From Myxococcales bacterium (GTDB lineage: Bacteria; Myxococcota_A; Polyangia; Polyangiales; GCA-016699535), in the NCBI GenBank assembly GCA_016699535.1, contig CP064980.1, positions 1,116,001 to 1,180,000 on the forward strand: a DNA stretch of 64,000 nt, in the 5' to 3' direction. The notes beneath the pieces are model-generated. The model saw only the letters and a list, made by a program, of their open reading frames with translations, had not been told where the DNA came from and ran no database searches. The position numbers and the translations under genes are program-made. Positions 34,524-43,686 of this stretch are shown here, piece after piece (position 1 is the first letter of the stretch; the number at the start of each line of letters is the position of its first letter).

Positions 34524-35489
34524 TTACGGAGCTGGGCTACCCACCGTAATCTGTAGCCGATAGTCGTTGGTATCGCTATTAAGTCCAAAAACTCGTAGCC
34601 GATAGGCACCGCCCTGGGCTGGCGCTACGGTGTGTGTAATGGTCTTGGTTGCGGTTGAGCTAATCTTGGTCGAACTGATGGGCTGGAGTTGGCTGTTCGG
34701 GCTAAGAAGTTCAGCATAGAGAGCTGGGCTGTTGTAGTTTAGCGCGATGGTCACCACGATTTGCTCGCCAGCTTCTGCATCGATGATGAAATAGTCGTTG
34801 TCTGCTGGGCAAATGGTCAGATCGTAGTTTTGCCCTTCAGCTGGACGGATGGCCGAAGAATAGGTGTCATTTTGCTGGCTTTCTCCGCCTACATCAAAAC
34901 CGTCATCGTAACAGTCAATGCATTGAGGGTCGTCGCCGTCAACGTAGGAGTTGCAGTTATCACTGACGCCATTGTTGCAGTCTTCGATGACGTTTTCGCA
35001 TGCGCTGGGAGATAGGCCCCGACAAGTCTCAATTGCTTCGGTAAAAATAGGATCAGGCGGCGGGCTATTGGGGTCAATTTTGACACTCAGCGACACCGAT
35101 GGCGAAAATTGGCTTCCATTGTAACCTGTGACGAGTAAGTCATATTGTGCCGGAGGCAGATCCGTAAGGTCGACACAGAAGCTACCATCCGGAAGAGTCC
35201 GCGAGGTGCGGTTGGTCGTTCCCTCGATCAAGACATCACTCGCCCCTGGAGCGAGGCCAGAAATACTAATCACCGAGTAGGGAATGGTAATAACGGTCCC
35301 TTCAGGCGCTGGCAAGCCAAAGACATGGTTGATTGTCGGAGCATCTAAGGTTTGCTCGGCGTCCGGCCCAAGCGTAGGTGCCGGCGGCAAAACAGATCGC
35401 ACGGGGCGTTTTGCTTGGGCACCACATCCTAAAACAAACAATGCTGCAATTGTGCTCAGCGCGGCTTTTCTTAGTACTGGTAGTTGCAT
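34524..35489 (-). CDS. Lipoprotein with C-terminal PPC domain
   Basis: A 321-residue lipoprotein: signal with lipobox LFVLGC (C about 22), a beta-sandwich-like region with carboxypeptidase-regulatory character (PDGSFCVDLTDLPPAQYDLLV), a short Cys/Asp region (CNNGVSDNCNSYVDGDDPQC) resembling metal-binding repeats of myxobacterial proteins, and a bacterial pre-peptidase C-terminal domain (CPADNDYFIIDAEAGEQIVV... GGAYRLRVFG). No protease domain is present. The ATG at 35489 is chosen over a GTG five codons upstream. It overlaps the end of the upstream gene by 19 bp. Confidence 0.7.
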   Translation of the reverse strand: MQLPVLRKAALSTIAALFVLGCGAQAKRPVRSVLPPAPTLGPDAEQTLDAPTINHVFGLPAPEGTVITIPYSVISISGLAPGASDVLIEGTTNRTSRTLPDGSFCVDLTDLPPAQYDLLVTGYNGSQFSPSVSLSVKIDPNSPPPDPIFTEAIETCRGLSPSACENVIEDCNNGVSDNCNSYVDGDDPQCIDCYDDGFDVGGESQQNDTYSSAIRPAEGQNYDLTICPADNDYFIIDAEAGEQIVVTIALNYNSPALYAELLSPNSQLQPISSTKISSTATKTITHTVAPAQGGAYRLRVFGLNSDTNDYRLQITVGSPAP

Positions 35490-37074
35490 GGTGGTATCAA
35501 ACACGCTGGCTCATCTAAGCCTTCGGCCTCCATAAGTTCGAAAGTGGTATCATCAAAGCATTGCTCGCCGAGTGCAAGAGAAAGATTCCATTTCCACTCA
35601 TCGACCAGGAAATCACCTACCACATCTTCGACCTCGCCGCAGCTGTTGTACATCACTAGCGAGACATTTCGAACCATACGGACCGGCTGCAAGAAAAATA
35701 CGCCATAGGTATAGGAGATGATTTCACCGCCATAGGATTCATTCGTTTGCTTGGTTGAACTCACGGTATCGCTCACAGCCCCAGCATCTTGGCGGGTGCG
35801 TGTTTCAACATCCGTGGTGGTGTCGGTAGTCACCTCACTTGTCGAAAGCGAGTCTGAGTTCGACGTGCTGTTGGCTTGTTGGTTGATTGCGGTATTTCCA
35901 CAGCTTGGTGCGGCTGCAAATTTGAATGATTGAACACCAAAGAAACTCGTGTTTGACTCAGCGGTGCCGCCTAAAGCAACAACAACGTTGTTACCTGTGG
36001 TAACACCAACTTGATCCCCCGTGGAGTTGGTCTGCACGGTGCCAATTTGATCCGCTGTGGATATACTATGGCTTGATGAGAAGCTGTCTGACCAGCTTAC
36101 GCTTGTGCTTACTGCACGCGTATCTGAATAGCTCTTACCGTAGGTGACCTGGCGATTGTTTACGCCACCATACATGCAGCCTGAGGTATTAATCGGACTA
36201 AGGATTTCAGCGACGCGTAGGTTACCGTTGTAGACGGCATCAAGTAGGCGTTTTACGCCAACCGAGAAAGCCGTGGTGATGCTTTTCCCGCTCGCGTCTG
36301 TGGCAACAATGTGGAAAATCGCAGCGTAGCTACCAAAATCGCTAGGCACCTTCCACATGCGAAGCTCACCGTTGCGGCCGAGGGTGTGTAAGTTGCTCGA
36401 TACAGCTGCTGAAATTGGAGTGGTTGATAGTCCGCATTGCCTTCAAGTTGAGGGGCGGTCACGCTGTAATCAAAACGTACGGGCTCAAACCCTATGGCTT
36501 CGACGCGAAGGATATAACTTTGTTGTTCAAACCCGCGTTTAACCCAGTCACCGCAGATGCCAGTGCCATCATCGTTTGGAAAACGGCGCGGCAAAAACTG
36601 CGCGACGCGAATAGATGGCTTAACCCGTAACGATGTGGTGATAGGAGCTGGATCGTTTAGAGGCGTACCATCGCCACGTAGACGTACGCGAGCTGAAACC
36701 GTGCCTTCGAACACGCCTGTGCCATGACCAAAAGGATTTCTCGCAGGTCCAAGGCCGCCCCAAGAGGCTTCTGTTGCGCTTTGACGATTAAGGATGACTT
36801 CTTCATCCACGGATTGGCTGCTGCCATCATCGCCGATAAAATCACCTTGGAAGACCAAGTGAAGCTGTCCGACAGAATCTTCTGGGAAGTTTTCGCCGAT
36901 AACCCGAACTGGAGTGCCTAAGGTTGCTTCATCAGGCGTAATCATACGCACATGGGGCAAAGCAACGTTGTCCTCCGCAGGGCCCGTAGATACAGCACAG
37001 GCGGAAGCAAAAGTAAGGCTGACAAGAACAGCTGAAATGGTGAATGATTTCAAACTAAACCTGATTTGTGTCAT
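35471..37074 (-). CDS. IPT/TIG-domain lipoprotein, one-base frameshift
   Basis: Two frames together give about 534 residues. The N-terminal part has a lipoprotein signal (LTFASACAV) and an IPT/TIG-like domain (MITPDEATLGTPVRVIGENF). The reading shifts near 36415-36430: after GNADYQP the alternative frame continues TPISAAVSSNLHTLGRNGEL and MWKVPSDFGSYAAIFHI without a break. The C-terminal half has a long Ser/Thr/Asn-rich stretch (about 340-430) with few charged residues, then a Cys-containing end. The protein is probably surface-exposed. The upstream frame alone would end in an unrelated tail. Function unknown. Confidence 0.7.
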
Positions 37075-37249
37075 GAATCTACGCTCCTTGTGCTAAACAG
37101 TATGCAAATATCGATCCGTTCCTTGCCTCTGTTCACATCCCGCCCTGGAATGGTATTTGCTAAGGAAATGTATGCGCAAGGCTTTTGAAAGAAAAAGAAG
37201 AAAAATATAGTGTTTTCAATAGCTTTTGAGTCAAATTAGGAATCAAATC

Positions 37250-38494
37250 ATGATAAATTCACCACAAAAACTCTTCTTGGGTGCCTCTCAGAGCCTGCTT
37301 TTTACCCTGCTAGTGGGGGCAATTGCCTCCTGTGCTGGGAACAGTAGACCCCATGATCTGGTACCTACAGACCTCAGTAACTTCGTGTGCGACCAGGAAG
37401 ATCGGCCCTTCGGCTATGAGTGGTGTCCGGATCCAGCGACCGGTGAAGATGCCTGCGTTAACGTTCTGGAGACCTGGGCTCACTGTAACGGTTGCAACCA
37501 ACCCTGTGCTGAGGGCCAGCTTTGCGACCAGGGCAGCTGTGTTGCCGACTGTGGCGATGGCATCCGAGTGCCCTGCGACGGAGCATGTATCAATCCTTAC
37601 GACAGCACAGCCCATTGTGGCGGCTGCCCAGGCGTCCCAGTTGACCTTGCCGCAGGCGAAATCTGCCTCGATGGTGTTCCTAGCTGTCCTCCAGGCACGG
37701 ACAAATACCAAGGCGTATGTGTTGCCATTGGCAACAATGATCATTGCCTAGAAGCCGGCGATCGCTGTGGTCAGGACGAGGAATGCACCTCGAGTGGCTG
37801 TCAGTCGATCTACGAAGCTGAGATTTGCAACGACAGCATTGATAACGACGGCAACGGGCTAAAAGACTGCGCCGATGTTGATGCGTGCTGCAATCAAACT
37901 GTTTGTTATAACGATCCCGCTTGCGATCCACCGATTACCGCTGAGATTTGCACCGACGGACTAGATAACGACCAAAACGGCAAGATTGACTGTTATGACA
38001 CGACGGTATGTTGCTCGAATGCAGCTTGCACAGGCCATTCTGCTTGCGGTGGTGGAGGTAATCCTCCTCCCCCTCCTCCTCCTCCTGGTCCGACCTGTGA
38101 ACTCAATCCGGGAAATTGTAAGCTCGGGACCATCACGGCGATGTGTTACAAGCTTCCAGTTGGCACATCGCAGCAAAACTCACTTCAGAACAATGGTACT
38201 TCTGTGCAAGATACAGTCGACTGCTTTCAGATCACCAATATCAGCAGCTCGACGGTTACTGTGACGGTTAGCAATATTCCGAGTGGACATGACTACGACC
38301 TTTTTGTTTACAAAGAGTCCTCTGCCAATTCGTATTGTTCATCAAGTTCGATTGGAAGCGATACGGGTTCAGGCTCAAGTCGCTCGGTGACGATAACAGG
38401 TGCCAATACCGGCACGATTGCGGTGCGGTTGGTTCGACAAAATAGTGGTACCGAAGCTGAGTGTGCAGGCCTTTACACCATCAGCGCAAACTGA
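37250..38494 (+). CDS. Cys-rich lipoprotein with polyproline linker and PPC-like domain
   Basis: A 414-residue lipoprotein (signal ending LLVGAIASCAG, C about 29). The first 270 residues contain many Cys modules, among them two copies of an EICxDxxDNDxNGxxDCxD repeat (EICNDSIDNDGNGLKDCAD, EICTDGLDNDQNGKIDCYD), which look like calcium- or disulfide-stabilised units. A run of eight prolines leads to a C-terminal PPC-like beta domain (SGHDYDLFVYKES...). The ATG at 37250 has AGGA at 37237-37240; an in-frame TTG at 37226 lacks support. It is divergent from the IPT lipoprotein gene. Confidence 0.75.
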   Translation: MINSPQKLFLGASQSLLFTLLVGAIASCAGNSRPHDLVPTDLSNFVCDQEDRPFGYEWCPDPATGEDACVNVLETWAHCNGCNQPCAEGQLCDQGSCVADCGDGIRVPCDGACINPYDSTAHCGGCPGVPVDLAAGEICLDGVPSCPPGTDKYQGVCVAIGNNDHCLEAGDRCGQDEECTSSGCQSIYEAEICNDSIDNDGNGLKDCADVDACCNQTVCYNDPACDPPITAEICTDGLDNDQNGKIDCYDTTVCCSNAACTGHSACGGGGNPPPPPPPPGPTCELNPGNCKLGTITAMCYKLPVGTSQQNSLQNNGTSVQDTVDCFQITNISSSTVTVTVSNIPSGHDYDLFVYKESSANSYCSSSSIGSDTGSGSSRSVTITGANTGTIAVRLVRQNSGTEAECAGLYTISAN

Positions 38495-38561
38495 ATGAAA
38501 AAGCTGTGTCGCGCAGGCCTTATTCCCAGAGGAATACGGGGCTTGTGCGCCATGGCTTAAC

Positions 38562-38843
38562 TTACGCGTCTTTTTTGCCGCTGCTTTTTGTGCTGGTTTT
38601 GGCTGGCGCAGGCGTACTTGCTTTGCTGCTTTTTGTGGACGAGGAGCTGCTGGCGGGGGGTGGAGAGCTGTAAAGGTCTGAGTACCAACCGCCACCTTTT
38701 AGGATGAAGTTGCCCTGGGTGATTTGGCGGCGTGCTTTGGACTTGCCGCATTTTTTACACTTCTTGTTGGGTTCATCGCTGATGCGCTGTTCAAGTTCGT
38801 ATTCAGCGCCGCAGGCCTCACAAATGTATTCGTAAGTTGGCAT
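38562..38843 (-). CDS. FmdB-like zinc-ribbon protein
   Basis: A 93-residue protein. MPTYEYICEACG...CKKCGKS is the FmdB-type zinc ribbon with two CxxC pairs (C8/C11 and C29/C32). FmdB-like small proteins are often listed as putative regulators, without a proven role. The second half is a low-complexity Ser/Pro/Lys/Ala tail, and a hydrophobic-aromatic patch GNFILKGGGWYSDLY (44-58) sits between the two parts, as in many family members. Confidence 0.88.
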   Translation of the reverse strand: MPTYEYICEACGAEYELEQRISDEPNKKCKKCGKSKARRQITQGNFILKGGGWYSDLYSSPPPASSSSSTKSSKASTPAPAKTSTKSSGKKDA

Positions 38844-38873
38844 AGTTAGGGTTACCTTCTGGTTGTTGGCGAA

Positions 38874-39004
38874 GACATTCTGCGAGATTCTTCTATCCGC
38901 GGCTTACGGCCTCGCCGCTCCTCGTCCGGTACCTCAGTACCATCCTCGTTGCGGCTGCGGGCGCGCTCGCGCCTAGAAAAATCTCGCAAAATGATTTGTC
39001 TTGA
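38874..39004. repeat. Hairpin element, family H2, copy 1
   Basis: Arms around TGCGAGATTCTTCTA (38881-38895) and TAGAAAAATCTCGCA (38974-38988) pair at 14 of 15 or better, with looser outer pairing to AAGAC/GTCTT. The core CGCTCCTCGTC...GGTACctcaGTACC...TCGTTGC matches the other H2 copies. The ORF on the minus strand here is a by-product. Confidence 0.65.
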
Positions 39005-39059
39005 AACCATTGCATATCGATCTGTGTTGAAAAAAAGAATGTCCATCTGAAAACAGGGG

Positions 39060-39977
39060 TTAGTTTTCAAACTTGTCTTTGTCTTCATCGCCTGGGATGG
39101 CTAGTTTGCGGGTCCAAAGGATGGCGTCTTTGCGCTCGCCTTTATCGACAATGCCTTTGGCTAATAGCCCAGTTTTGCGGAAGCCGGCTCCGGCATAGGC
39201 AGTGGCCAAAGCCACATCGTCACTTGCAGCAAAGCCAAAGGCCGAGATGATGCCGCGGCGCTTAAGTTCTTCGGCAAAGGTTTGAAGGGCGCCGCAGACG
39301 GCAATCATCTCTTGATCGTCTTCAGGGCTGCGCAACACTTCAATCAGCGAGTGACCAAAACAGTCTTGGTATTCGGCAGTGATGTAGTTTGGTTTACGCT
39401 TGGAGTTTTTCCCGCCTACGACAGCTTCAACGTACAAACGCTCGACGCCGCGACCAAAGGTGTCAAAGGAGCCGACTCCTATGCCTTTTTTCCAAACTTG
39501 ATCGCGCGCGCTGTGTGCGGCTTTTTCTTCGACGACTTTGAGAGCGACCCCGGTGATGGGGTCGGGAATCTGGTTGGCGGCGCGCTTAGCAGCGTTTACG
39601 GTGCGCTCGGCTTGCTTGAGGCTCTCATCGTCCATTTCGATGGATGCGGTGCTGTCGTTTACGACGCAGCCGAGTAAATGCCCGTCGCTGCGCTTATAAA
39701 AGCCTGGAATTTGGCCTTCCCGGATGAAACCCACTTTTGTCCAGGACGAAACCTCGTCTTTTTCAACCAAAGTAATGATTTTCTCCACGCCTTCTTTTTG
39801 AGCGACGGATTGAATGAAGAGGCGCTTGGCGGGCAGGGCTCCGGCGCGAAAATCGATGACCCGGATAGTGCGGGTCCGGCGGTTCAGAACAAGACACAAG
39901 TAGGCGTTATCGCTACGGAAATGAAGTTCTTCGACAATTGGTTTCTCGGCGGTGCGTGTTCTTGGCATAAATTCCAT
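39060..39977 (-). CDS. GNAT-like acetyltransferase, possibly beta-lysine acetyltransferase related
   Basis: A 305-residue cytoplasmic protein. Two regions resemble GNAT folds: about 40-110, where VEKIITLVEKDEVSSWTKVGF is followed by REGQIPGFYKRSDGHLLGCV, as in AblB-type N-acetyltransferases, and 225-295, with FAEELKRRGIISAFGF, ATAYAGAGFRKTG and the C-terminal DAILWTRKL. A canonical acetyl-CoA loop (RxxGxG) is not obvious. No lysine aminomutase (ablA) is adjacent. The start may be either of two ATGs (39977 or 39968). Treat the substrate as unknown. Confidence 0.5.
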   Translation of the reverse strand: MEFMPRTRTAEKPIVEELHFRSDNAYLCLVLNRRTRTIRVIDFRAGALPAKRLFIQSVAQKEGVEKIITLVEKDEVSSWTKVGFIREGQIPGFYKRSDGHLLGCVVNDSTASIEMDDESLKQAERTVNAAKRAANQIPDPITGVALKVVEEKAAHSARDQVWKKGIGVGSFDTFGRGVERLYVEAVVGGKNSKRKPNYITAEYQDCFGHSLIEVLRSPEDDQEMIAVCGALQTFAEELKRRGIISAFGFAASDDVALATAYAGAGFRKTGLLAKGIVDKGERKDAILWTRKLAIPGDEDKDKFEN

Positions 39978-40132
39978 TCCGGCGTGCTAGCTTTTGTAAC
40001 TACTCAAAGAAACATCGACAAAAGCCAGTTTATTCGCGTTTTTCTTGGATTGTTCCCAGAAATTTCTGAGGAGGCACTTTAATGTCGCGCAGGGCAAGTG
40101 TCAATCAAACGATCGGGCCTTTTTTGGAAAAT

Positions 40133-41155
40133 CTAATGACCAGCCAACGGTCGGTTGAGTGCCTTTGACAGGGCTTTTAGTTCGGCCATCATCTCGGAAA
40201 ACTGAGCGAAATTCAATGATTGCGGGCCATCGGATAATGCATGGGCAGGATCGGGGTGCACTTCGACCATGATGCCGTCGGCTCCTGCGGCGAAAGCGGC
40301 TCTGGCCATGGCAGGAACGCTTTTGGCAATGCCGGTGCCATGCGATGGGTCCACGATTAGCGGCAGATGGGTCATTTCTCGCAGGCTTGGCAAAATACCG
40401 AGATCGAGGGTGTTACGCGTGGTGGTCTCATAGGTACGAATGCCTCGCTCGCAGAGCATGACATGCAGATTACCGCGCGCCGCGATGTACTCAGCCGACA
40501 TGAGCCACTCTTTGACGGTGGCGCAAAGGCCGCGTTTGAGCATCACGGGTTTATCTTGCTCGCCCACGGCTTCAAGCAAGGAATAGTTCTGCATGTTGCG
40601 GGCGCCGATTTGCAGAATGTCCGTATGGGCTACAACCTTTTCAAGACTCTCAACGTCTTTGACTTCAGTGATGATCGGTAGGCCCGTTTGGTTGCGCGCT
40701 TCTTCTAAAAGCTTCAGACCGTCTTCTTTTAATCCCTGAAAAGCATAGGGGCTACTGCGAGGCTTAAATGCGCCGCCGCGCAAAATGGCTGCTCCGTGTT
40801 GTTTGACGTGTTTGGCCGTGGCAAGGATTTGCTCTTTGGATTCAACCGCACAGGGTCCAGCCATGACGGTAAAGTGGCCGCCACCAATCTGGATGCTGCC
40901 CGCTTTGATGATGCTGCCCTCCGGACGCGCTGAACGACCGACAAGTTTGTAGGGCTGCGTGACAGCAATGCATTCAGAAACGCCTTGCAGAACTAAAAAA
41001 GGCTCGGGATCAACCGGGCCTTCGTTGCCAGTGATGCCGATCGCCGTGTGTGACTTACCGGGGATGGCATGGGCTTGATAGCCCAATGCCTCCACGGTTT
41101 TAATCACATCGTTAACCTGGGCGTCTGTCGAGCCAGGTTTGAGCAATATGAGCAT
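40133..41155 (-). CDS. aroF: 3-deoxy-7-phosphoheptulonate synthase (DAHP synthase)
   Basis: A 340-residue DAHP synthase of the KDO8PS-like beta type. Residues 1-70 are a ferredoxin-like regulatory domain (MLILLKPGSTDAQVNDVIKT), as in the Thermotoga enzyme, and the barrel carries MAGPCAVES, LRGGAFKPRSSPYAFQG, QIGARNMQNY, CERGIRTYE and VDPSHGTG. It joins PEP and erythrose 4-phosphate as the first step of the shikimate pathway. The N-terminal domain usually gives feedback control by aromatic amino acids. Other aro genes are not in the window. The Dsb-like gene ends 12 bp upstream of its start on the same strand. Confidence 0.95.
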   Translation of the reverse strand: MLILLKPGSTDAQVNDVIKTVEALGYQAHAIPGKSHTAIGITGNEGPVDPEPFLVLQGVSECIAVTQPYKLVGRSARPEGSIIKAGSIQIGGGHFTVMAGPCAVESKEQILATAKHVKQHGAAILRGGAFKPRSSPYAFQGLKEDGLKLLEEARNQTGLPIITEVKDVESLEKVVAHTDILQIGARNMQNYSLLEAVGEQDKPVMLKRGLCATVKEWLMSAEYIAARGNLHVMLCERGIRTYETTTRNTLDLGILPSLREMTHLPLIVDPSHGTGIAKSVPAMARAAFAAGADGIMVEVHPDPAHALSDGPQSLNFAQFSEMMAELKALSKALNRPLAGH

Positions 41156-41167
41156 CGACTCTTTTGC

Positions 41168-43175
41168 CTACGACTTTTCTTTTAGCGCAGCATCGATCGC
41201 GCTCTTAAACGCGTCGATCGGTTGTGCGCCTTGTATCAGCTTGCCGTTGATGAAAAAGGCAGGGGTTCCGATTTGAGCGCCCGCTTGTCTTACAGCATCC
41301 ATGTCTTGCTGAACTGCAGCGCGATGGGTGTTGCTGTCCAAGGCTTTTTTTGAAGCGCGCCATATTGATGCCGCCCACTTGTGCTGCATATTTTTCAATG
41401 TTTTCTCGGCTAAGTGACTGTTGGTTTTCAAACAACAGGTCATGAAAAGCCCAGAACTTTTGAGGGCCGCCTTGTGCAAGCACTTCGCGTCCTGCTTCGG
41501 CAGCAGGCATGGCGTTTTGATGAAAGGGTAGCGGATAGTCGCGCCAAATAAGCTCGACCTTTCCGTTATACTCTTTCATGAATTGATCGATGGTGGGCTC
41601 AACACGTTTGCAAAAAGGGCACTGAAACTCACTGAAGATTTGGATCTGTACCGGTGCTCCGCTTTTACCCATGCGTGGTGCTTTGGCTGGAGCTTTGATG
41701 GCATAGACTTTGTCGGCATCAGGAGCAGCCTGGCTTGGAGCAGCAGCAGCGGCCTTGACCCCTGTTTGGCCGTTTTTGATCGTCTCTTCATAGATGTTTG
41801 CGCGAGGCGTTCCGGCTTTGACCTTGGCTTCAGCTTTCTTCAGCTCTTCGTCAATGACCGATTTGAACTGCTCAAAGGGTTGAGCGCCGCGTAGGTTTCG
41901 TCCGTTGATGAAGAAACTTGGCGTGCCCGATGCACCAAACTGCCGTGCCATGGCTTGCTCGGCTTCGACAGCTTTTTGGTGCGTGTGGTTATCCAGTGCC
42001 TTTTTGAACGCAGCCATGTTGACCTTCTTACCGCCCACATTAAGCGCAGCGGCGTACTTCTCTAGGTCAGGACGGCTAAGTGCTTTTTGGTTTTCAAAGA
42101 GCACATCGTGAAACGCCCAAAAACCTTTATCACCAAGCTGTGCTTGAACTTCCATGGCGGCTTCCGAAGCAGGCATGGCGTTTTGGTGGAAGGGTAGAGG
42201 GTTGTGTTTAAACGCAACTCTTACGTTCTTGCCGTAGGTCTTCTGGACTTGTTGGATGGTCGGCACCACACGGCTGCAAAAGGGGCATTGAAATTCGGAG
42301 AACTCAATAATGGTGACCAATGCGTCTGGTGCGCCTTTGATAGGTGATTTGCCAACTGGCACTTTGTAAACGGCGTTGGGATCAGGCTGCCCTGGTCTCT
42401 GTGGCTGTTCAGGAGCGGGCTTCTCAGCTGCAGAAGCCAAAGCATTTTTCATGAAGGCTGCATAGACTTCATCACGATCAACGCCTGCCTTCATCAAGCC
42501 TTCAGCGCGGGTGATCTCATCGTCGATGACTTCCTTGAACTTCTCATAAGGCTGAGCGCCCATAAGTTGCCTGCCGTTGATGAAAAAACCGGGTGTGCCG
42601 CGAGCGCCCATTTTGGCAGCAAGCGCGATGTCTGCATCAATCGCTTCTTTGTGCTTGTTGGTGTCCAAAGCTTCTTTGACTTTGGCTAAATCAAGACCGG
42701 CTTGCTTGGCGTAGTTTTCCAGATCGGGGCGGCTAAGTGCACGCTGATTTTGGAACAAAAGGTCATGTACTTTCCAAAAAGCTTTATCCCCACCTTGAGC
42801 CTGTGCTTCATTGGCAAGCACAGCAGCGGGCGTAGCGTCTTTGTGGAAGGGTAGCGGGTTGTCGCGCCAGGTGATTTGAACCTTGCCTTTGTACTCGTCT
42901 AAGATCTGCGCGACGGTTGGATTAACACGTGAGCAGAAGGGACACTGAAAGTCCGAGAACTCAACGATGGTGACGAGAGGATCATCGGCGCCTTTCTTTG
43001 GGGCGTTTTCGTCCACAGGAATATTAAAACGCTCGATGCCTTCTTCGTTGGCGATGGTTTCAGCTTCGGCGGACAGCTCAGCAGAGCTACCAAACTTGCC
43101 GGCTGTAAGATTTCCAATCAAGAGGCCTCCGACAAAGGCCATTAAAGCTACAATGGTTGCAGAACCTTTACTCAT
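41168..43175 (-). CDS. Triple-domain DsbA-like thioredoxin protein, one-base frameshift
   Basis: A 669-residue membrane-anchored protein with one N-terminal helix (MSKGSATIVALMAFVGGLLIG) and three DsbA/BdbD-like domains of about 200 residues each. Every domain has FSxFQCPFC with a CPFC active site, NPLPFHxxA or YPLPFHQNA, and GTPxFFINGxxLxGAQP. The third domain changes frame in a seven-A run (41345-41351 on the + strand as T): six A would give FKKALDSNTHRAAV. GGGGAG precedes the ATG at 43175. It would oxidise or isomerise disulfides of exported proteins, of which this region encodes many. aroF follows 12 bp downstream. Confidence 0.87.
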
Positions 43176-43343
43176 GTATTCACTCCCCAAGATCCAAGAC
43201 CATGCAAAGTGCATGGTGATTTGAGACTAAGATGTAAAACTCGGCATTAGGCAGAGCCCTACGATTGACCGCAGTCTATGCACTCCGCCATTAAGAGCAA
43301 GTCTTCGGATCGTATTCGTACACGATGTTTTTGTTTGCAAGGG

Positions 43344-43461
43344 CTTTTCACGAGCTTTTCCTGGCTCCGGCTTACCTCCTCGCTCCTCGTCGGCAAGTAC
43401 CGGTGTACGTGCCTCCTCGTCGCTGTGGGGGCGCTCGGACCCAGAAAAAGCTCGTGAAAAG
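43344..43461. repeat. Hairpin element, family H2, copy 2
   Basis: 118 bp. Arms 43344-43364 and 43441-43461 (CTTTTCACGAGCTTTT... / ...AAAAGCTCGTGAAAAG) pair at 20 of 21. Core: CGGCTTACCTCCTCG, GTACcggtGTAC, CCTCCTCGTCGC and GTGGGGGCGCTCG. Length and core match the copy at 58346-58463, but the arms are unrelated. Confidence 0.8.
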
Positions 43462-43498
43462 GTATGTTTGCGAGAAAAGTTATCAAGTATAGACAGCC

Positions 43499-43659
43499 AG
43501 TGCTCTGATCGGAAAGGATTGATCCGTCTCGCCGCAATGAAGACGCGAGCTGCGGCGTCCGAAAACCTTGAAATATTCGCGATATTACTGCGCTTTTCTT
43601 CCTTGCATCTCCCACCTTCACTTTGCGATCTCGGCTCAATACCTTCCAATCAGAGCACT
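43499..43659. repeat. Hairpin element, family H3, copy 2
   Basis: 161 bp. Arms 43499-43521 and 43637-43659 (AGTGCTCTGAT... / ...ATCAGAGCACT) pair at 20 of 23. The right half, read on the minus strand, resembles copy 1 at 20846 (ATTGAGC, GGGAG, GCAAGG). It lies 37 bp from the H2 copy in a 511-bp intergenic region (43176-43686) with no gene. Confidence 0.6.
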
Positions 43660-43686
43660 AGGCTACTCGTAACAGCTCGAGGAAAT

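Noticed and set aside
38852..39088. 78-residue ORF on the minus strand
   Set aside because: It is a translation of the H2 hairpin element (Arg/Glu-rich) and overlaps the end of the acetyltransferase-like gene; no ribosome site.
43227..43649. 140-residue minus-strand ORF and shorter companions
   Set aside because: They run through an H2 and an H3 hairpin element, with low-complexity translation and no start signal.
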